From Prevotella melaninogenica (lineage in GTDB: Bacteria; Bacteroidota; Bacteroidia; Bacteroidales; Bacteroidaceae), in the NCBI RefSeq assembly GCF_018128065.1, contig NZ_CP072360.1:1368501-1432500 (forward strand): DNA of 64,000 nt, written 5' to 3'. Position 1 is the first letter of the stretch. Each line of letters opens with the position of its first letter. This document shows positions 46,914 to 55,885 of the stretch, one piece after another. Position numbers and translations under genes: made by a program. The notes under the pieces are model-generated. The model saw nothing but the letters and a program-made list of their open reading frames with translations, was not told the DNA's origin and did no database searches.

Positions 46914-46938
46914 GCAAAAAAGCGTACATAACGTACGC
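46914..46938 (-). terminator. Intrinsic terminator after the acyl-ACP thioesterase gene
   Basis: GCGTAC (46922-46927) pairs with GTACGC (46933-46938) around ATAAC, and the plus-strand A-run on the left gives TTTTTT after the hairpin on the minus strand. Confidence 0.8.
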
Positions 46939-46994
46939 CCCGTAATTTCATAAGTTTTGAGATACAATCTACCACTAAAACTATTGTCTTATCC

Positions 46995-47759
46995 TTAAAT
47001 AAACAGCATTCTACAACGACAGACTTCAGTTTCTTCTCCATCACTATTACTCTTGGTGATTCTGACATTAAAGTCGGTATCTGTATCCCTTTGCTCACGA
47101 TAAAAATGAAGTTGATCACCTTGATGAGATTCTGCCACATATGCAATCTCAAACCGTTTAATACAATGTTCTTTATACCAAGACAAGTCCCACAAGTCTA
47201 ACACGTGCTCAATATACTTGACAGAGTTGATATGACCATTAACATCTACATCATTATAATAGGTTTCTATTGAACGGATAGGAGCGGTAGCAGCTGACAT
47301 CTTTACACGTGAAGACTTCTCTATTGGACAAGGATAGTCGGTTTCGATATACTCGTTTATCAAACCATCACGCACTGAAAGAATATCTACAGGCAGACGT
47401 GTATTGAGGTCAATCATTGCCCACACACTCTTTCCATATCCATATACATGACCCGTTTCTCCAACAACCTTAAAGTTACGGCTTGTAAAGAATCTCAATG
47501 CACTATCAACCCACGTTTCTACAAAGAACTTATCATACGCCCTTGGCATTTCCTCCATCTCAATAGCCAAACGGCTCAACACCCAAGTCTTATTGACTGT
47601 ATTGAGATAATTCATTCCATAACCACGATCATTACTATGGAAGTCGGCAGCATTGAGCAAGTGATTCCCTAAATGTCCCATAAACAAGTGGTTGGAAAAG
47701 TCGCAATGAAACGGCTCTGCCAAAAACTCATATCTTCCTATCTTTGATAACTTTATCAT
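46995..47759 (-). CDS. Acyl-ACP thioesterase
   Basis: 254 residues with the double hot-dog plan of bacterial FatA/FatB-like enzymes (PF01643). It hydrolyses acyl-ACP to free fatty acid in the cytoplasm. The first hot-dog has GYGMNYLNTVNKTWVLSRLAIEM and FVETWVDS. The second carries the catalytic-type motif DVDVNGHINSVKYIEHVLD (Asn/His region). Monocistronic: a promoter box lies 46 nt upstream and a terminator 57 nt downstream. Confidence 0.9.
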   Translation of the reverse strand: MIKLSKIGRYEFLAEPFHCDFSNHLFMGHLGNHLLNAADFHSNDRGYGMNYLNTVNKTWVLSRLAIEMEEMPRAYDKFFVETWVDSALRFFTSRNFKVVGETGHVYGYGKSVWAMIDLNTRLPVDILSVRDGLINEYIETDYPCPIEKSSRVKMSAATAPIRSIETYYNDVDVNGHINSVKYIEHVLDLWDLSWYKEHCIKRFEIAYVAESHQGDQLHFYREQRDTDTDFNVRITKSNSDGEETEVCRCRMLFI

Positions 47760-47804
47760 ATTACCCTTTCTTACACTATCCAGTTATTTCAAGTAATCAT
47801 ACAC

Positions 47805-47812
47805 CAAATATA
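47805..47812 (-). promoter_or_regulatory. Predicted -7 promoter element of the thioesterase gene
   Basis: The minus strand reads TATATTTG, a full TAnnTTTG match. The 415-base spacer 47760-48174 otherwise holds R1 copy C and a terminator. Confidence 0.5.
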
Positions 47813-47947
47813 TTATATAAACGGAGAAATACTAAGTTTATTCTATCATTAGCAAGAAAACTAAATTATCAGAGTTTACGGATCAGTAAGGATATAGGTA
47901 CACAGAACGCAAACTATAAAAATCCTTCCAAACTTTGGAATAATAAA

Positions 47948-48073
47948 TATTCCCAAATAAGAAAGATACTATTACAGAAGTTTTATTTCAGTTTGCTGTC
48001 ACTTTTAACATTTCATATATCTTACTGTAATACAACAAATTAAGAACCTACTACAACTGACAGGAGTGACAGA
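47948..48073 (+). repeat. Dispersed repeat family R1, copy C
   Basis: It starts TATTCCCAAATAAGAAAGA, has the core TTTGCTGTCACTTTTAACAT near 47993 and ends GACAGGAGTGACAG. Same orientation as copy A, somewhat more diverged. Confidence 0.7.
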
Positions 48074-48095
48074 AAAATATAATCCACCTTAATCG

Positions 48096-48125
48096 AAAAA
48101 GGGATGCACCTTAAAGATGCATCCC
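48096..48125 (-). terminator. Intrinsic terminator after the OmpA-family gene
   Basis: GGGATGCA (48101-48108) pairs with TGCATCCC (48118-48125); the A-run on the plus-strand left side gives TTTTT after the stem on the minus strand. Confidence 0.8.
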
Positions 48126-48174
48126 CTAATATCTATCGTTTGAAGGATAAACCTTCTTTACCAATCCAGTTAGA

Positions 48175-49323
48175 TTACTTTACGTAAACAACAGCGAGAC
48201 GGTTAGAAGTTGTACCCTGTACGCCCTTACCAGTAGCCTCGTCAACGATAACACCACGACCCTTGAGGTAGTTAGCAACTACATCAGCACGAGCCTGTGA
48301 GAGACGATCGTTAAGTTCCTTAGAACCCTCTGGAGAAGCTGTACCTACAATCTGAACGTGAACACCCTCCTTAACATTGTTAAGAGCCTTCTTAGCATCG
48401 TTTGTAAGGATTGACTTACCCTGTGCGAAGGTTACGAATACGAGGTCAGAAACTGACAACTCCTTAACCTGTACAGAAGGAACCTCCTTAACAACCTCCT
48501 TAGTGATAACCTGTGGCTTGCGGTTGCGAAGCTCATTGATCTGAGCGTTCAAAGCATCGATCTCAGCCTGGTCACGTGGAGTAACGATTGTGAAGTTGTG
48601 TGTACCGTTAGAGTTCTTGAACTTGTAGATGAAACCAGCATTCAACTGAACGAATGAGTTGTTGATGTTGTAAGCTGGCTGACCTGCCTGTGAAGCAGCC
48701 TTGTAACCATACTCCTGATGATCAGCTACAGCTACTGGAGCTAAAGGATTACCAGTTGCAACTAATTCCTTGCTCTTTGACTGACCCAAGAAAGCGAAAT
48801 TAATAGAAGGCTCTACATAGAACTGGAACTGCTTTGCTGAACCAAAGTTGAAAGCGAAGTCAAGAGCAGCCTTAGAAGTCATACGATTACGCTGATTCTC
48901 AGTAGCAGCCTTAACAGCCTTGTCGTTTGTAAATACGTGCATCCAACCAAGACCATAGAGTGCGCTAACCTCGAATGTACGTGGCTCACCCTTGTAACCA
49001 CCGAACCAATTGCTAAGGTTTACAGTACCGAGCAAGCTTGCGTTAGTAGCGCGAACTACTGTACCTGTAGAACCCCAAGGCTTGTTTGAGAAGTATGCGT
49101 TACCCTCTACAGCAAGACCGAATACTGGAGTGAAGTAACGACCAACACGGATACCAGCGTTTGGATCGAGGTCGCTCAACCACTTGTGACCAGTTGTCTT
49201 TGTAGCAACACCACCGTTAATACCAACGTAGATGTTATCAAATGTCTTGCTTTCTGCCACAGTTTGAGCAGAAACAGATGCAGCCATTGAAGCTGCAGCC
49301 AACATTAAAACTAACTTTTTCAT
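48175..49323 (-). CDS. OmpA-family outer-membrane protein
   Basis: 382 residues: a signal peptide (residues 1-19, LVLMLAAASMAASVSAQ), an N-terminal eight-strand-type barrel (residues about 25-235 with GVATKTTGHKWLSDLDPNAG and VGRYFTPVFGLAVEG), a short heptad-like helix (QAEIDALNAQINELRNRK, about 248-265), and a C-terminal peptidoglycan-binding OmpA domain (VQIVGTASPEGSKELNDRLSQARADVVANYL in part). It tethers the outer membrane to the wall and is likely abundant: codon use is highly biased, as in pgk. Own promoter and terminator. Confidence 0.95.
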   Translation of the reverse strand: MKKLVLMLAAASMAASVSAQTVAESKTFDNIYVGINGGVATKTTGHKWLSDLDPNAGIRVGRYFTPVFGLAVEGNAYFSNKPWGSTGTVVRATNASLLGTVNLSNWFGGYKGEPRTFEVSALYGLGWMHVFTNDKAVKAATENQRNRMTSKAALDFAFNFGSAKQFQFYVEPSINFAFLGQSKSKELVATGNPLAPVAVADHQEYGYKAASQAGQPAYNINNSFVQLNAGFIYKFKNSNGTHNFTIVTPRDQAEIDALNAQINELRNRKPQVITKEVVKEVPSVQVKELSVSDLVFVTFAQGKSILTNDAKKALNNVKEGVHVQIVGTASPEGSKELNDRLSQARADVVANYLKGRGVIVDEATGKGVQGTTSNRLAVVYVK

Positions 49324-49383
49324 TGTTTCTCTGAATAAATTAATATTTGTAAAATATATAATGTCAATGTCTTAATCACGGTG

Positions 49384-49391
49384 CAAAGTAA
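49384..49391 (-). promoter_or_regulatory. Predicted -7 promoter element of the OmpA-family gene
   Basis: The minus strand reads TTACTTTG followed by C, one mismatch to TAnnTTTG, 61 nt before the ATG. Confidence 0.45.
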
Positions 49392-49698
49392 TAAAAAAAT
49401 AATGAAACAACCAAATTTTTTTTAGAGAAAATATGCACAAGACTATATATAATGAGCAAAAAAACACAAAGGAGGAAATAAAGAACAAAGTCTTATATAT
49501 TTTTCCACTTTATAATACACAAATAAATAAGAAAAGTGTGCTAAACCGCACATTGTAGGAGGATAGTCATCATATAAAATATAAATATTTATTAATAGGG
49601 GAGTATTGGCGCACTGCAAGACTTTCCATATAGCTTAGTCAGTTGTTTCTTACAACACATTTTAATAATGCTAAGAAACTCTTTTACCATCTTCAACC

Positions 49699-49762
49699 AA
49701 TGTGTTTATGCTCAACACATGTGGCGCTGATGGTAAACACCATGTGTGCGGAGGCTGCGCAC
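49699..49762 (+). repeat. Palindromic repeat family R2, copy 2
   Basis: It runs from AATGTGTTTATG through AACACATGTGGCGCTGATGG to CACCATGTGTGCGG, with an imperfect ACACATG/CATGTGT inverted pair and GGCTGCGCACC after it. It lies in the gene-free spacer 49324-50036, which otherwise holds only the OmpA promoter, AT-rich sequence and the operon terminator. Confidence 0.5.
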
Positions 49763-49914
49763 CATATAAAAGAACATAGAGATAGAGCCTGATAACAGAC
49801 TAAAAAGAGTTCTGTTGTCCCTAACAAAGTTTCCAGATAAGTGTGCTGTATTCTAAAATCAAAATAACATTATAGGACTGTTTCAACAGATAGGACGACA
49901 AGTTACCTCTTGTC

Positions 49915-49955
49915 AAGAAAAAAGGGACCCATAGCATCACTGCTTAGATCCCTTT
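49915..49955 (-). terminator. Terminator of the 2-oxoacid:ferredoxin oxidoreductase operon
   Basis: AAAGGGA (49921-49927) pairs with TCCCTTT (49949-49955). On the minus strand the hairpin is followed by a T-rich tract from the A-run at 49918-49923. It lies 81 nt after the last gene. Confidence 0.7.
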
Positions 49956-50036
49956 AACAAATTAGAGAGTTATAAAAAAAATCAGGTTTACTTTCATCAA
50001 TTACTGCAGATACCTCTACAGTAATATCACTCATAA

Positions 50037-50579
50037 TTACTGTTGAGCAATAATCTTCATTCCCTCTTCCACTGCTTCCATATTCAGTGGAATGAGTTTA
50101 TGATGGCGTTCTGGCAAACTCTTGAAGAGTGCCTTTTTGAGTCCATCGGTGCTGACAACAGGGCAAACCTTAAGCAGACCACCCAAGACTATCATATTAA
50201 ACACCTTTGCATTCTTCATCTCAGCAGCCTTGTCCATAGCGTTTATGCGATAGACTGCTATATCCTTACGAGTTGGGGGATTGATGACACCATATCCATC
50301 ATAGATAAGCAAACCACCTGACTTAACCTTTGGCTCAAACTTATCCAACGAAGGCTGGTTCAAAACAATCGCAACATCATACTTGCTGAGAATAGGAGAA
50401 GAGATACGCTCATCGCTTACAATAACAGTAACGTTAGCTGTACCACCACGCTGCTCTGGGCCATAAGCAGGCATCCATGTTATCTCCTTATCTTCCATTA
50501 GTCCCGAATAAGCCAGAATCTTGCCCATAGAGAGTACACCCTGACCACCGAAGCCACTAATTATTATCTCTTTCTTCAT
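50037..50579 (-). CDS. 2-oxoacid:ferredoxin oxidoreductase, gamma subunit
   Basis: 180 residues of the pyruvate/2-oxoacid ferredoxin oxidoreductase gamma family: GFGGQGVLSMGKILAYSG at the N-terminus, MPAYGPEQRGGTANVTVIVS, and LNQPSLDKF. Last gene of the operon after the alpha and beta subunits; 30 nt from the beta gene. The complex decarboxylates a branched-chain or other 2-oxoacid to acyl-CoA and reduces ferredoxin in anaerobes. Confidence 0.93.
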   Translation of the reverse strand: MKKEIIISGFGGQGVLSMGKILAYSGLMEDKEITWMPAYGPEQRGGTANVTVIVSDERISSPILSKYDVAIVLNQPSLDKFEPKVKSGGLLIYDGYGVINPPTRKDIAVYRINAMDKAAEMKNAKVFNMIVLGGLLKVCPVVSTDGLKKALFKSLPERHHKLIPLNMEAVEEGMKIIAQQ

Positions 50580-50609
50580 ATTATACCTTATTTATATGGG
50601 AGAAGGCTT

Positions 50610-51377
50610 TTAAAGACCTGTTGTATCTTTCAAATCTCCCTTTTCATATTCAGGGAACATATTCTCACGCATCCACTCGTTAGCTTTCACTGGAGTAAGT
50701 TTCCAACCGCTGTTACAGGTTGCCACAATCTCTACCAACGAGCTTCCCTTTCCTTGCATACTTGCCTCAAAAGCTTTGCGAATTGCACGCTTTGCTTTAT
50801 TGATTGAAGCTACGGTGTCAACACTCTGACGAGTAACATAGCAGGTTCCTTTCAGATGACTTGCCAACTCCGTAATGTTCAGATTATAACCATGCAGTTC
50901 TGGATCACGACCATATGGACAAGTTGCTGTCTTCTGACCAATAAGCGTAGTAGGTGCCATCTGTCCACCAGTCATACCATAGATTGCATTATTAATAAAG
51001 ATAATTGCAAAGTTCTCGCCACGATTCAAGGCATGGATTGTTTCTGCTGTACCAATACAAGCAAGGTCACCATCACCTTGATACGTAAACACCAAGCGGT
51101 CTTCCCAAAGACGCTTAATACCTGTTGCAACAGCTGGGGCACGACCATGAGGAGCTTCCTGCCAGTCAATATCGAGGTAGCGATAAGCAAAGACAGCACA
51201 TCCTACAGGGCATACACCAATCGCCTTATCACTCATTCCCATTTCTTCAATTACCTCTGCAACTAACTTATGAACCACACCATGTGAACAACCCGGACAA
51301 TAATGCATTGTCGTATCGTTCATCAAAGTTGGCTTCTTATACACCAGATTCTCAGGTGAAATTATATCATTTGCCAT
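50610..51377 (-). CDS. 2-oxoacid:ferredoxin oxidoreductase, beta (thiamine-diphosphate) subunit
   Basis: 255 residues. It opens with MHYCPGCSHGVVHKLVAEVIEE, typical of the Vor/Kor beta subunit, and has the thiamine-diphosphate/Mg motif GDGDLACIGTAETIHALNRGENFAIIFINNAIYG in part (GDGD followed by NN). No iron-sulfur cysteine sets of its own apart from the N-terminal CPGC. 18 nt after the alpha gene. The substrate (2-oxoisovalerate or 2-oxoglutarate) cannot be fixed from sequence alone. Confidence 0.93.
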   Translation of the reverse strand: MANDIISPENLVYKKPTLMNDTTMHYCPGCSHGVVHKLVAEVIEEMGMSDKAIGVCPVGCAVFAYRYLDIDWQEAPHGRAPAVATGIKRLWEDRLVFTYQGDGDLACIGTAETIHALNRGENFAIIFINNAIYGMTGGQMAPTTLIGQKTATCPYGRDPELHGYNLNITELASHLKGTCYVTRQSVDTVASINKAKRAIRKAFEASMQGKGSSLVEIVATCNSGWKLTPVKANEWMRENMFPEYEKGDLKDTTGL

Positions 51378-51395
51378 AATAAACGTCCTCCCTTC

Positions 51396-52487
51396 TTACT
51401 TTACTAACGTTTCCTTGAGTGCCTTGACAATCTCTTCAGGGTCAGGAACGATACCACCTAAGCGACCGAAGTGCTCTACTGGTAAAGCGCCATTGATAGC
51501 CAAACGAACATCTTGCACCATCTGACCAGCATTGATTTCGCTTACCAACACACCCTTCTTGTCCTTGCAAAGCTCTGCAAGTTGCTTGCTTGGGAAAGGC
51601 CACAGTGTAATAGGACGGAACAAACCGACCTTCAATCCTGCCTCACGAGCCAACTCAACAGCCTTCTCGCCGATACGTGCGGCACTACCGAAGCTGACGA
51701 TAACATAGTCAGCATCCTCACACTGTTGGGTCTCAAAGCGTACCTCATTCTCACGAATCTGACGATACTTCTCTTGTAAGTGGAGGTTTCTCTCTTCCAT
51801 CACCTCTGGTTTCAATTCCAAAGAAGTAATGATATTAGGTTTGCGATCAGGCGTACGACCTATCGCCGCCCAAGGACACTCCTTGCGGATTTCTTCCTCT
51901 GTACGACGTGGCTTTTGTAGAGGCAGAATTACTTTCTCCATCATCTGACCAATCACACCATCAGAAAGAATCATTGCGGGGTTACGATACTTAAATGCTA
52001 ACTCGAAGGCTAAGTCAACAAAATCAGCCATCTCCTGTACCGAGTTTGGTGCCAATACAATCACATTGTAATCACCATTACCACCTCCACGCGTTGCCTG
52101 GAAATAGTCACTCTGACTCGGTTGGATAGTTCCAAGACCTGGACCACCCCGCTGGACATTAACAAAGACACCAGGAAGTTCCGCACCAGCCAAATAACTG
52201 ATACCCTCCTGCATCAATGCTACACCAGGCGATGAGGAGCTTGTCAGCACACGCTTACCTGCACCAGCACCACCATAAATCATATTGATTGAAGCCACCT
52301 CGCTCTCAGCCTGAAGAACAACCATACCCGTTGTTTCCCAAGGCTTCAATGCAGCAAGTGTCTCAATTATCTCACTCTGAGGAGTAATAGGGTAACCGAA
52401 ATAGCCATCAGTACCGCAGCGGATAGCTGCATGGGCAATAGCCTCGTTACCCTTCATTAGTTTTACATCTTGTTCTGCCATAATCAT
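51396..52487 (-). CDS. vorB: 2-oxoacid:ferredoxin oxidoreductase, alpha subunit (VorB-type)
   Basis: 363 residues: KLMKGNEAIAHAAIRCGTDGYFGYPITPQSEI is the pyrimidine-binding domain of the alpha subunit, followed by SSSSPGVALMQEGISYLAGAELP and VNVQRGGPGLGTIQPSQSDYF. A C-terminal transketolase-like domain ends with GRLGGIVPDPEEI. Proteins of this type are usually annotated VorB (2-oxoisovalerate/3-methyl-2-oxobutanoate). Its start ATGA overlaps the ferredoxin stop by four bases, so translation is coupled; an alternative Met lies two codons on. Confidence 0.9.
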   Translation of the reverse strand: MIMAEQDVKLMKGNEAIAHAAIRCGTDGYFGYPITPQSEIIETLAALKPWETTGMVVLQAESEVASINMIYGGAGAGKRVLTSSSSPGVALMQEGISYLAGAELPGVFVNVQRGGPGLGTIQPSQSDYFQATRGGGNGDYNVIVLAPNSVQEMADFVDLAFELAFKYRNPAMILSDGVIGQMMEKVILPLQKPRRTEEEIRKECPWAAIGRTPDRKPNIITSLELKPEVMEERNLHLQEKYRQIRENEVRFETQQCEDADYVIVSFGSAARIGEKAVELAREAGLKVGLFRPITLWPFPSKQLAELCKDKKGVLVSEINAGQMVQDVRLAINGALPVEHFGRLGGIVPDPEEIVKALKETLVK

Positions 52488-52717
52488 ACCTCCACCTTTT
52501 TACGATAGACTGTAATACAGCCATCAGGACAAACCGTTGCACAAGCAGCACAACCAATACAATCATCAGGTCGTGCAGACTCTATATACGGATATCCGTG
52601 GATATTTACCTTCTTTTGAGCCAATGCAATAACATCTTTCGGACATGCAACGATACACAACTGGCATCCTTTGCATCGATCTGTGTTTACTACAATGGCA
52701 CCTTTCATCTTGCTCAT
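52484..52717 (-). CDS. 2x[4Fe-4S] ferredoxin subunit of the 2-oxoacid oxidoreductase
   Basis: 77 residues with two CxxCxxCxxxCP clusters: CKGCQLCIVACP and CIGCAACATVCP. First structural subunit of the operon, carrying electrons from the thiamine site to soluble ferredoxin. It overlaps vorB by four bases and follows the small TPR gene by 12 nt. Confidence 0.95.
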   Translation of the reverse strand: MSKMKGAIVVNTDRCKGCQLCIVACPKDVIALAQKKVNIHGYPYIESARPDDCIGCAACATVCPDGCITVYRKKVEV

Positions 52718-52729
52718 AGTTTTTGTATT

Positions 52730-52909
52730 TTAAGGATTATACGCATCCTTGTTATAGAAGTTGAGAATATTCTCCAGCATTTCTTTTGCTACTACTGCTG
52801 GAGAATTAGGGTCCAACTCGATTGCCTCCATATAATTAGCTAAGGCCTCTTGCCAGTCGCCTCTTTGTCGGCATTCATTACCTCGTTGGAAATATTCTTC
52901 TGCTGTCAT
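52730..52909 (-). CDS. 59-residue single-TPR protein
   Basis: ATG at 52909 to TAA, 59 residues: EEYFQRGNECRQRGDWQEAL then ANYMEAIELDPNSP is one textbook tetratricopeptide unit, followed by a helix (VVAKEMLENILNFYNKDAYNP). The start is directly adjacent to the folD stop (TAG then ATG) and the ferredoxin gene follows after 12 nt, so it is firmly inside the operon. The function is unknown; an assembly helper for the oxidoreductase would fit the place but is inference. Confidence 0.85.
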   Translation of the reverse strand: MTAEEYFQRGNECRQRGDWQEALANYMEAIELDPNSPAVVAKEMLENILNFYNKDAYNP

Positions 52910-53794
52910 CTATTTATAATATTCTTTCTTGCCTGCTGCAAGTGTATTCTTCATCAGTGAGCAGATAGTCATAGGACCAACACCACCAGGCACAGGTGTA
53001 ATGAAAGAGCAAAGAGGAGCAACCTCATCAAATTTCACGTCACCACAGAGCCTGAAGCCACTCTTACGTGCCTTGTCTTCAACACGTGTTGTACCGACGT
53101 CAATAACCACTGCACCAGGCTTCACCATATCAGCTGTTACAAATTCAGGTCTACCAATAGCTGCGATGATGATATCTGCCTCTTGACACTCTTTCTTCAA
53201 ATCTCTTGAACGAGAGTGACATACTGTTACTGTTGAATCACCATATTGCTTTTGCATCATCAGCTGTGCCATAGGCTTACCAACAATATTGCTGCGACCT
53301 AAGATAACACACTTCTTACCAGAAGTTTCAATATGATAATGCTGCAATAAGGTAAGAATACCCAATGGCGTAGCCGAGATAAAGCACGGAAGACCAATAG
53401 CCATACGACCCACATTGATAGGATGGAAGCCGTCCACATCCTTGCGATAGTCTACAGCCATGATAATCTTCTGCTCATCGATATGCTTTGGCAAAGGGAG
53501 CTGAACGATGAAGCCATCAACGTCCTCATCCTTGTTCAGCTTATCCACACAAGCCAAAAGCTCTTCTTCTGTCACATCAGCCTCAAAACGAATGAGCGTA
53601 GACTTGAACCCACACTGTTCGCAGGCAATTACCTTATTCTTAACATAGGTTTCACTTCCTCCATCATGCCCCACCAAAACGGCAGCTAAATGAGGTTGTT
53701 TTCCACCTGCGACAACGATAGCCTTCACTTCTTCGGCAATCTCCTGCTTTATAGCAGTTGCAGTTGCCTTTCCGTCTATTAACTGATATTCCAT
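52910..53794 (-). CDS. folD: Bifunctional methylenetetrahydrofolate dehydrogenase/cyclohydrolase FolD
   Basis: 294 residues; interconverts 5,10-methylene-, methenyl- and 10-formyl-tetrahydrofolate with NADP, cytoplasmic. Motifs: [21 protein letters not shown] with the catalytic Lys, [20 protein letters not shown], the Rossmann segment [17 protein letters not shown], and [19 protein letters not shown] near the end. The C-terminal end touches the small TPR gene, and ffh lies 31 nt upstream on the same strand, so a long minus transcript ffh-folD-TPR-ferredoxin-vor is likely. Confidence 0.97.
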   Translation of the reverse strand: MEYQLIDGKATATAIKQEIAEEVKAIVVAGGKQPHLAAVLVGHDGGSETYVKNKVIACEQCGFKSTLIRFEADVTEEELLACVDKLNKDEDVDGFIVQLPLPKHIDEQKIIMAVDYRKDVDGFHPINVGRMAIGLPCFISATPLGILTLLQHYHIETSGKKCVILGRSNIVGKPMAQLMMQKQYGDSTVTVCHSRSRDLKKECQEADIIIAAIGRPEFVTADMVKPGAVVIDVGTTRVEDKARKSGFRLCGDVKFDEVAPLCSFITPVPGGVGPMTICSLMKNTLAAGKKEYYK

Positions 53795-53825
53795 AGTAAT
53801 ATATTATTTGATGAATATGTGTCTT

Positions 53826-55178
53826 TTACATCTTTGGCATCTTTGGCATACCCGGCATGCCCTTCATCTTGCTCATCATACCTGCCATCTTCGAACCCGT
53901 AACCATCTTCATCATCTTACGAGTCTGATCGAATTGCTTAATGAGTCGGTTCACCTCTTGTATATTGGTACCAGAGCCCTTAGAAATACGCTGACGACGA
54001 GAGTTATTGAGCAGTTCTGGATTCGTGCGTTCCTTCGGTGTCATACTCTGGATAATTGCCTCAATACCCTTGAAAGCATTATCGTCAATATCGACATCAC
54101 GGATAGCCTTGCCTACTCCAGGAATCATAGAAGCGAGGTCCTTTAAGTTACCCATCTTCTTGATTTGCTGTATCTGATTATAGAAATCGTTGAAATCAAA
54201 CTGGTTCTTCTGAATCTTCTTCTGCAGACGCTTTGCTTCTTCCTCGTCGAACTGCTCTTGTGCACGCTCAACAAGTGAAACAACGTCACCCATACCCAAA
54301 ATACGGTCAGCCATACGACCCGGATGGAACACGTCGACAGCCTCCATCTTCTCACCCGTACCAATGAACTTAATAGGCTTTGTAACGACTGTACGGATTG
54401 ACAATGCCGCACCACCACGTGTATCACCGTCAAGTTTTGTGAGAACAACACCATTGAAATCCAAACGATCATTGAACTCCTTAGCTGTATTCACTGCGTC
54501 CTGACCAGTCATTGAGTCAACAACAAACAGTGTCTCATCAGGATGAACATGATTCTTGAGACTTTCAATCTCGTTCATCATCTCTTCGTCAACAGCCAGA
54601 CGACCAGCGGTATCGATGATGACAACATCGTGACCCTTTGCCTTTGCCTCAGCAAGTGCGTGGTCTGCAATCTCGTTCACATTCTTGTTCTCAGGCTCGC
54701 TATAAACAGCTACACCTACCTGCTCACCAACAACCTTCAACTGGTCGATAGCTGCAGGACGATAAACGTCACAAGCAACCAACAAAGGATTCTTATGTTC
54801 CTTTGTCTTAAGCATGTTTGCCAGTTTACCGGAGAATGTAGTCTTACCAGAACCTTGCAAACCACTCATCAAAATGATTGATGGACGACCTGACAAGTTC
54901 AAACCGACAGCCTCACCACCCATCAACTCTGCCAACTCATCATGTACTATCTTAACCATGAGTTGTCCGGGCTTAACGGCTGTGAGTACGTTCATACCTA
55001 ATGCTTTCTGCTTTACAGTATCAGTAAAGGTTTTTGCAACTTTATAGTTAACATCGGCATCAAGAAGCGCTCTACGCACGTCCTTCAGGGTTTCTGCTAC
55101 ATTTATCTCTGTAATCTTTCCCTCTCCCTTGAGAATCTTAAAGGAGCGTTCAAGACGATCACTTAAATTTTCAAACAT
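53826..55178 (-). CDS. ffh: Signal recognition particle protein Ffh (SRP54)
   Basis: GTPase that binds signal sequences and 4.5S RNA. 450 residues: N domain, G domain (GLQGSGKTTFSGKLA, DVYRPAAIDQL, DTAGRLAVDEEM, TKLDGDTRGGAAL) and a methionine-rich M domain with RISKGSGTNIQEVNRLIKQF and a closing MPGMPKMPKM tail. Length normal. A promoter box lies 42 nt upstream. No 4.5S RNA gene was found in this window. Confidence 0.97.
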   Translation of the reverse strand: MFENLSDRLERSFKILKGEGKITEINVAETLKDVRRALLDADVNYKVAKTFTDTVKQKALGMNVLTAVKPGQLMVKIVHDELAELMGGEAVGLNLSGRPSIILMSGLQGSGKTTFSGKLANMLKTKEHKNPLLVACDVYRPAAIDQLKVVGEQVGVAVYSEPENKNVNEIADHALAEAKAKGHDVVIIDTAGRLAVDEEMMNEIESLKNHVHPDETLFVVDSMTGQDAVNTAKEFNDRLDFNGVVLTKLDGDTRGGAALSIRTVVTKPIKFIGTGEKMEAVDVFHPGRMADRILGMGDVVSLVERAQEQFDEEEAKRLQKKIQKNQFDFNDFYNQIQQIKKMGNLKDLASMIPGVGKAIRDVDIDDNAFKGIEAIIQSMTPKERTNPELLNNSRRQRISKGSGTNIQEVNRLIKQFDQTRKMMKMVTGSKMAGMMSKMKGMPGMPKMPKM

Positions 55179-55219
55179 TGCTTTTAAAAGTAAACTTATA
55201 TATTCTTATTTCTATCTTA

Positions 55220-55227
55220 CAAAGATA
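55220..55227 (-). promoter_or_regulatory. Predicted -7 promoter element of ffh
   Basis: The minus strand reads TATCTTTG, full match to TAnnTTTG, followed by TAAGATAG. Confidence 0.55.
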
Positions 55228-55571
55228 ATAAAAAGGAAAATAATACAGCAAGCGAACGACCTTTATTTTAATGTATTTTAAAACACAAACCTTATAATAA
55301 TGCGCAAGTAAATATAGTTTGTGCAAAAAAATGTAAAATAAAACAGCCTCAACCCCTACTTTTCCATTATCACAAGGAAATGTAAAAACAAAACGCATCA
55401 GAAACTCTTAGATTATTAGGTTGAAATTTAGCACTTAAATTTTTCACTTAAAGTTAGCATCTAAGTTATCCTAAAACCGAATGAATGATGTTACACTATT
55501 TACCCGCCCATCAATCGACGGCGAATTAAGACAAAACTTTGTAATGTTTTTTCACAGACTACTTCTTATTT

Positions 55572-55681
55572 GATGCTTAATTTGCTTCGAAAAGATGCCT
55601 AATTAGCTTGCAAAAGATGCTCTTTTGAGATCTTACTAACGCCCTTTTGAACGCTTACTAAGCACCTTTTCTTGCACAGAT
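55572..55681. repeat. Array of five diverged 22-nt units (copy 2)
   Basis: Five units of exactly 22 nt starting GATGCTTAAT, GATGCCTAAT, GATGCTCTTT, AACGCCCTTT and AAGCACCTTT, in the same unit order as the array at 4449-4558. It lies in the gene-free spacer 55179-55885, which otherwise holds the ffh promoter, AT-rich sequence and the terminator at 55790-55849. Confidence 0.75.
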
Positions 55682-55789
55682 TTATAACTAACTGATATAA
55701 TAACAGTTACAAGCATCCTAAAAATAACTATTTATATGCCTTTATTGAAGGATAAGAAGCCTTAAAGATGTAAATATTTTTCCAAACAG

Positions 55790-55849
55790 GAAACAAAAAA
55801 GAAGTGCCGACATCACTCTCTTAAAAGAGGAAAACGATGTCGGCACTTC
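55790..55849 (-). terminator. Very strong intrinsic terminator after the small membrane protein gene
   Basis: Perfect 14-bp stem GAAGTGCCGACATC (55801-55814) with GATGTCGGCACTTC (55836-55849) and an inner CTCTT/AAGAG pair; the A-run at 55795-55800 gives TTTTTT on the minus strand. Confidence 0.9.
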
Positions 55850-55885
55850 CCTATTAATCAAAATACTGAATTCATAAAATCTTGA

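Noticed and set aside
50037..52717. Pyruvate:ferredoxin oxidoreductase
   Set aside because: The split alpha/beta/gamma/ferredoxin layout and the VorB-like alpha subunit fit the 2-oxoisovalerate/2-oxoglutarate type; Bacteroidota pyruvate enzymes are usually one long chain.
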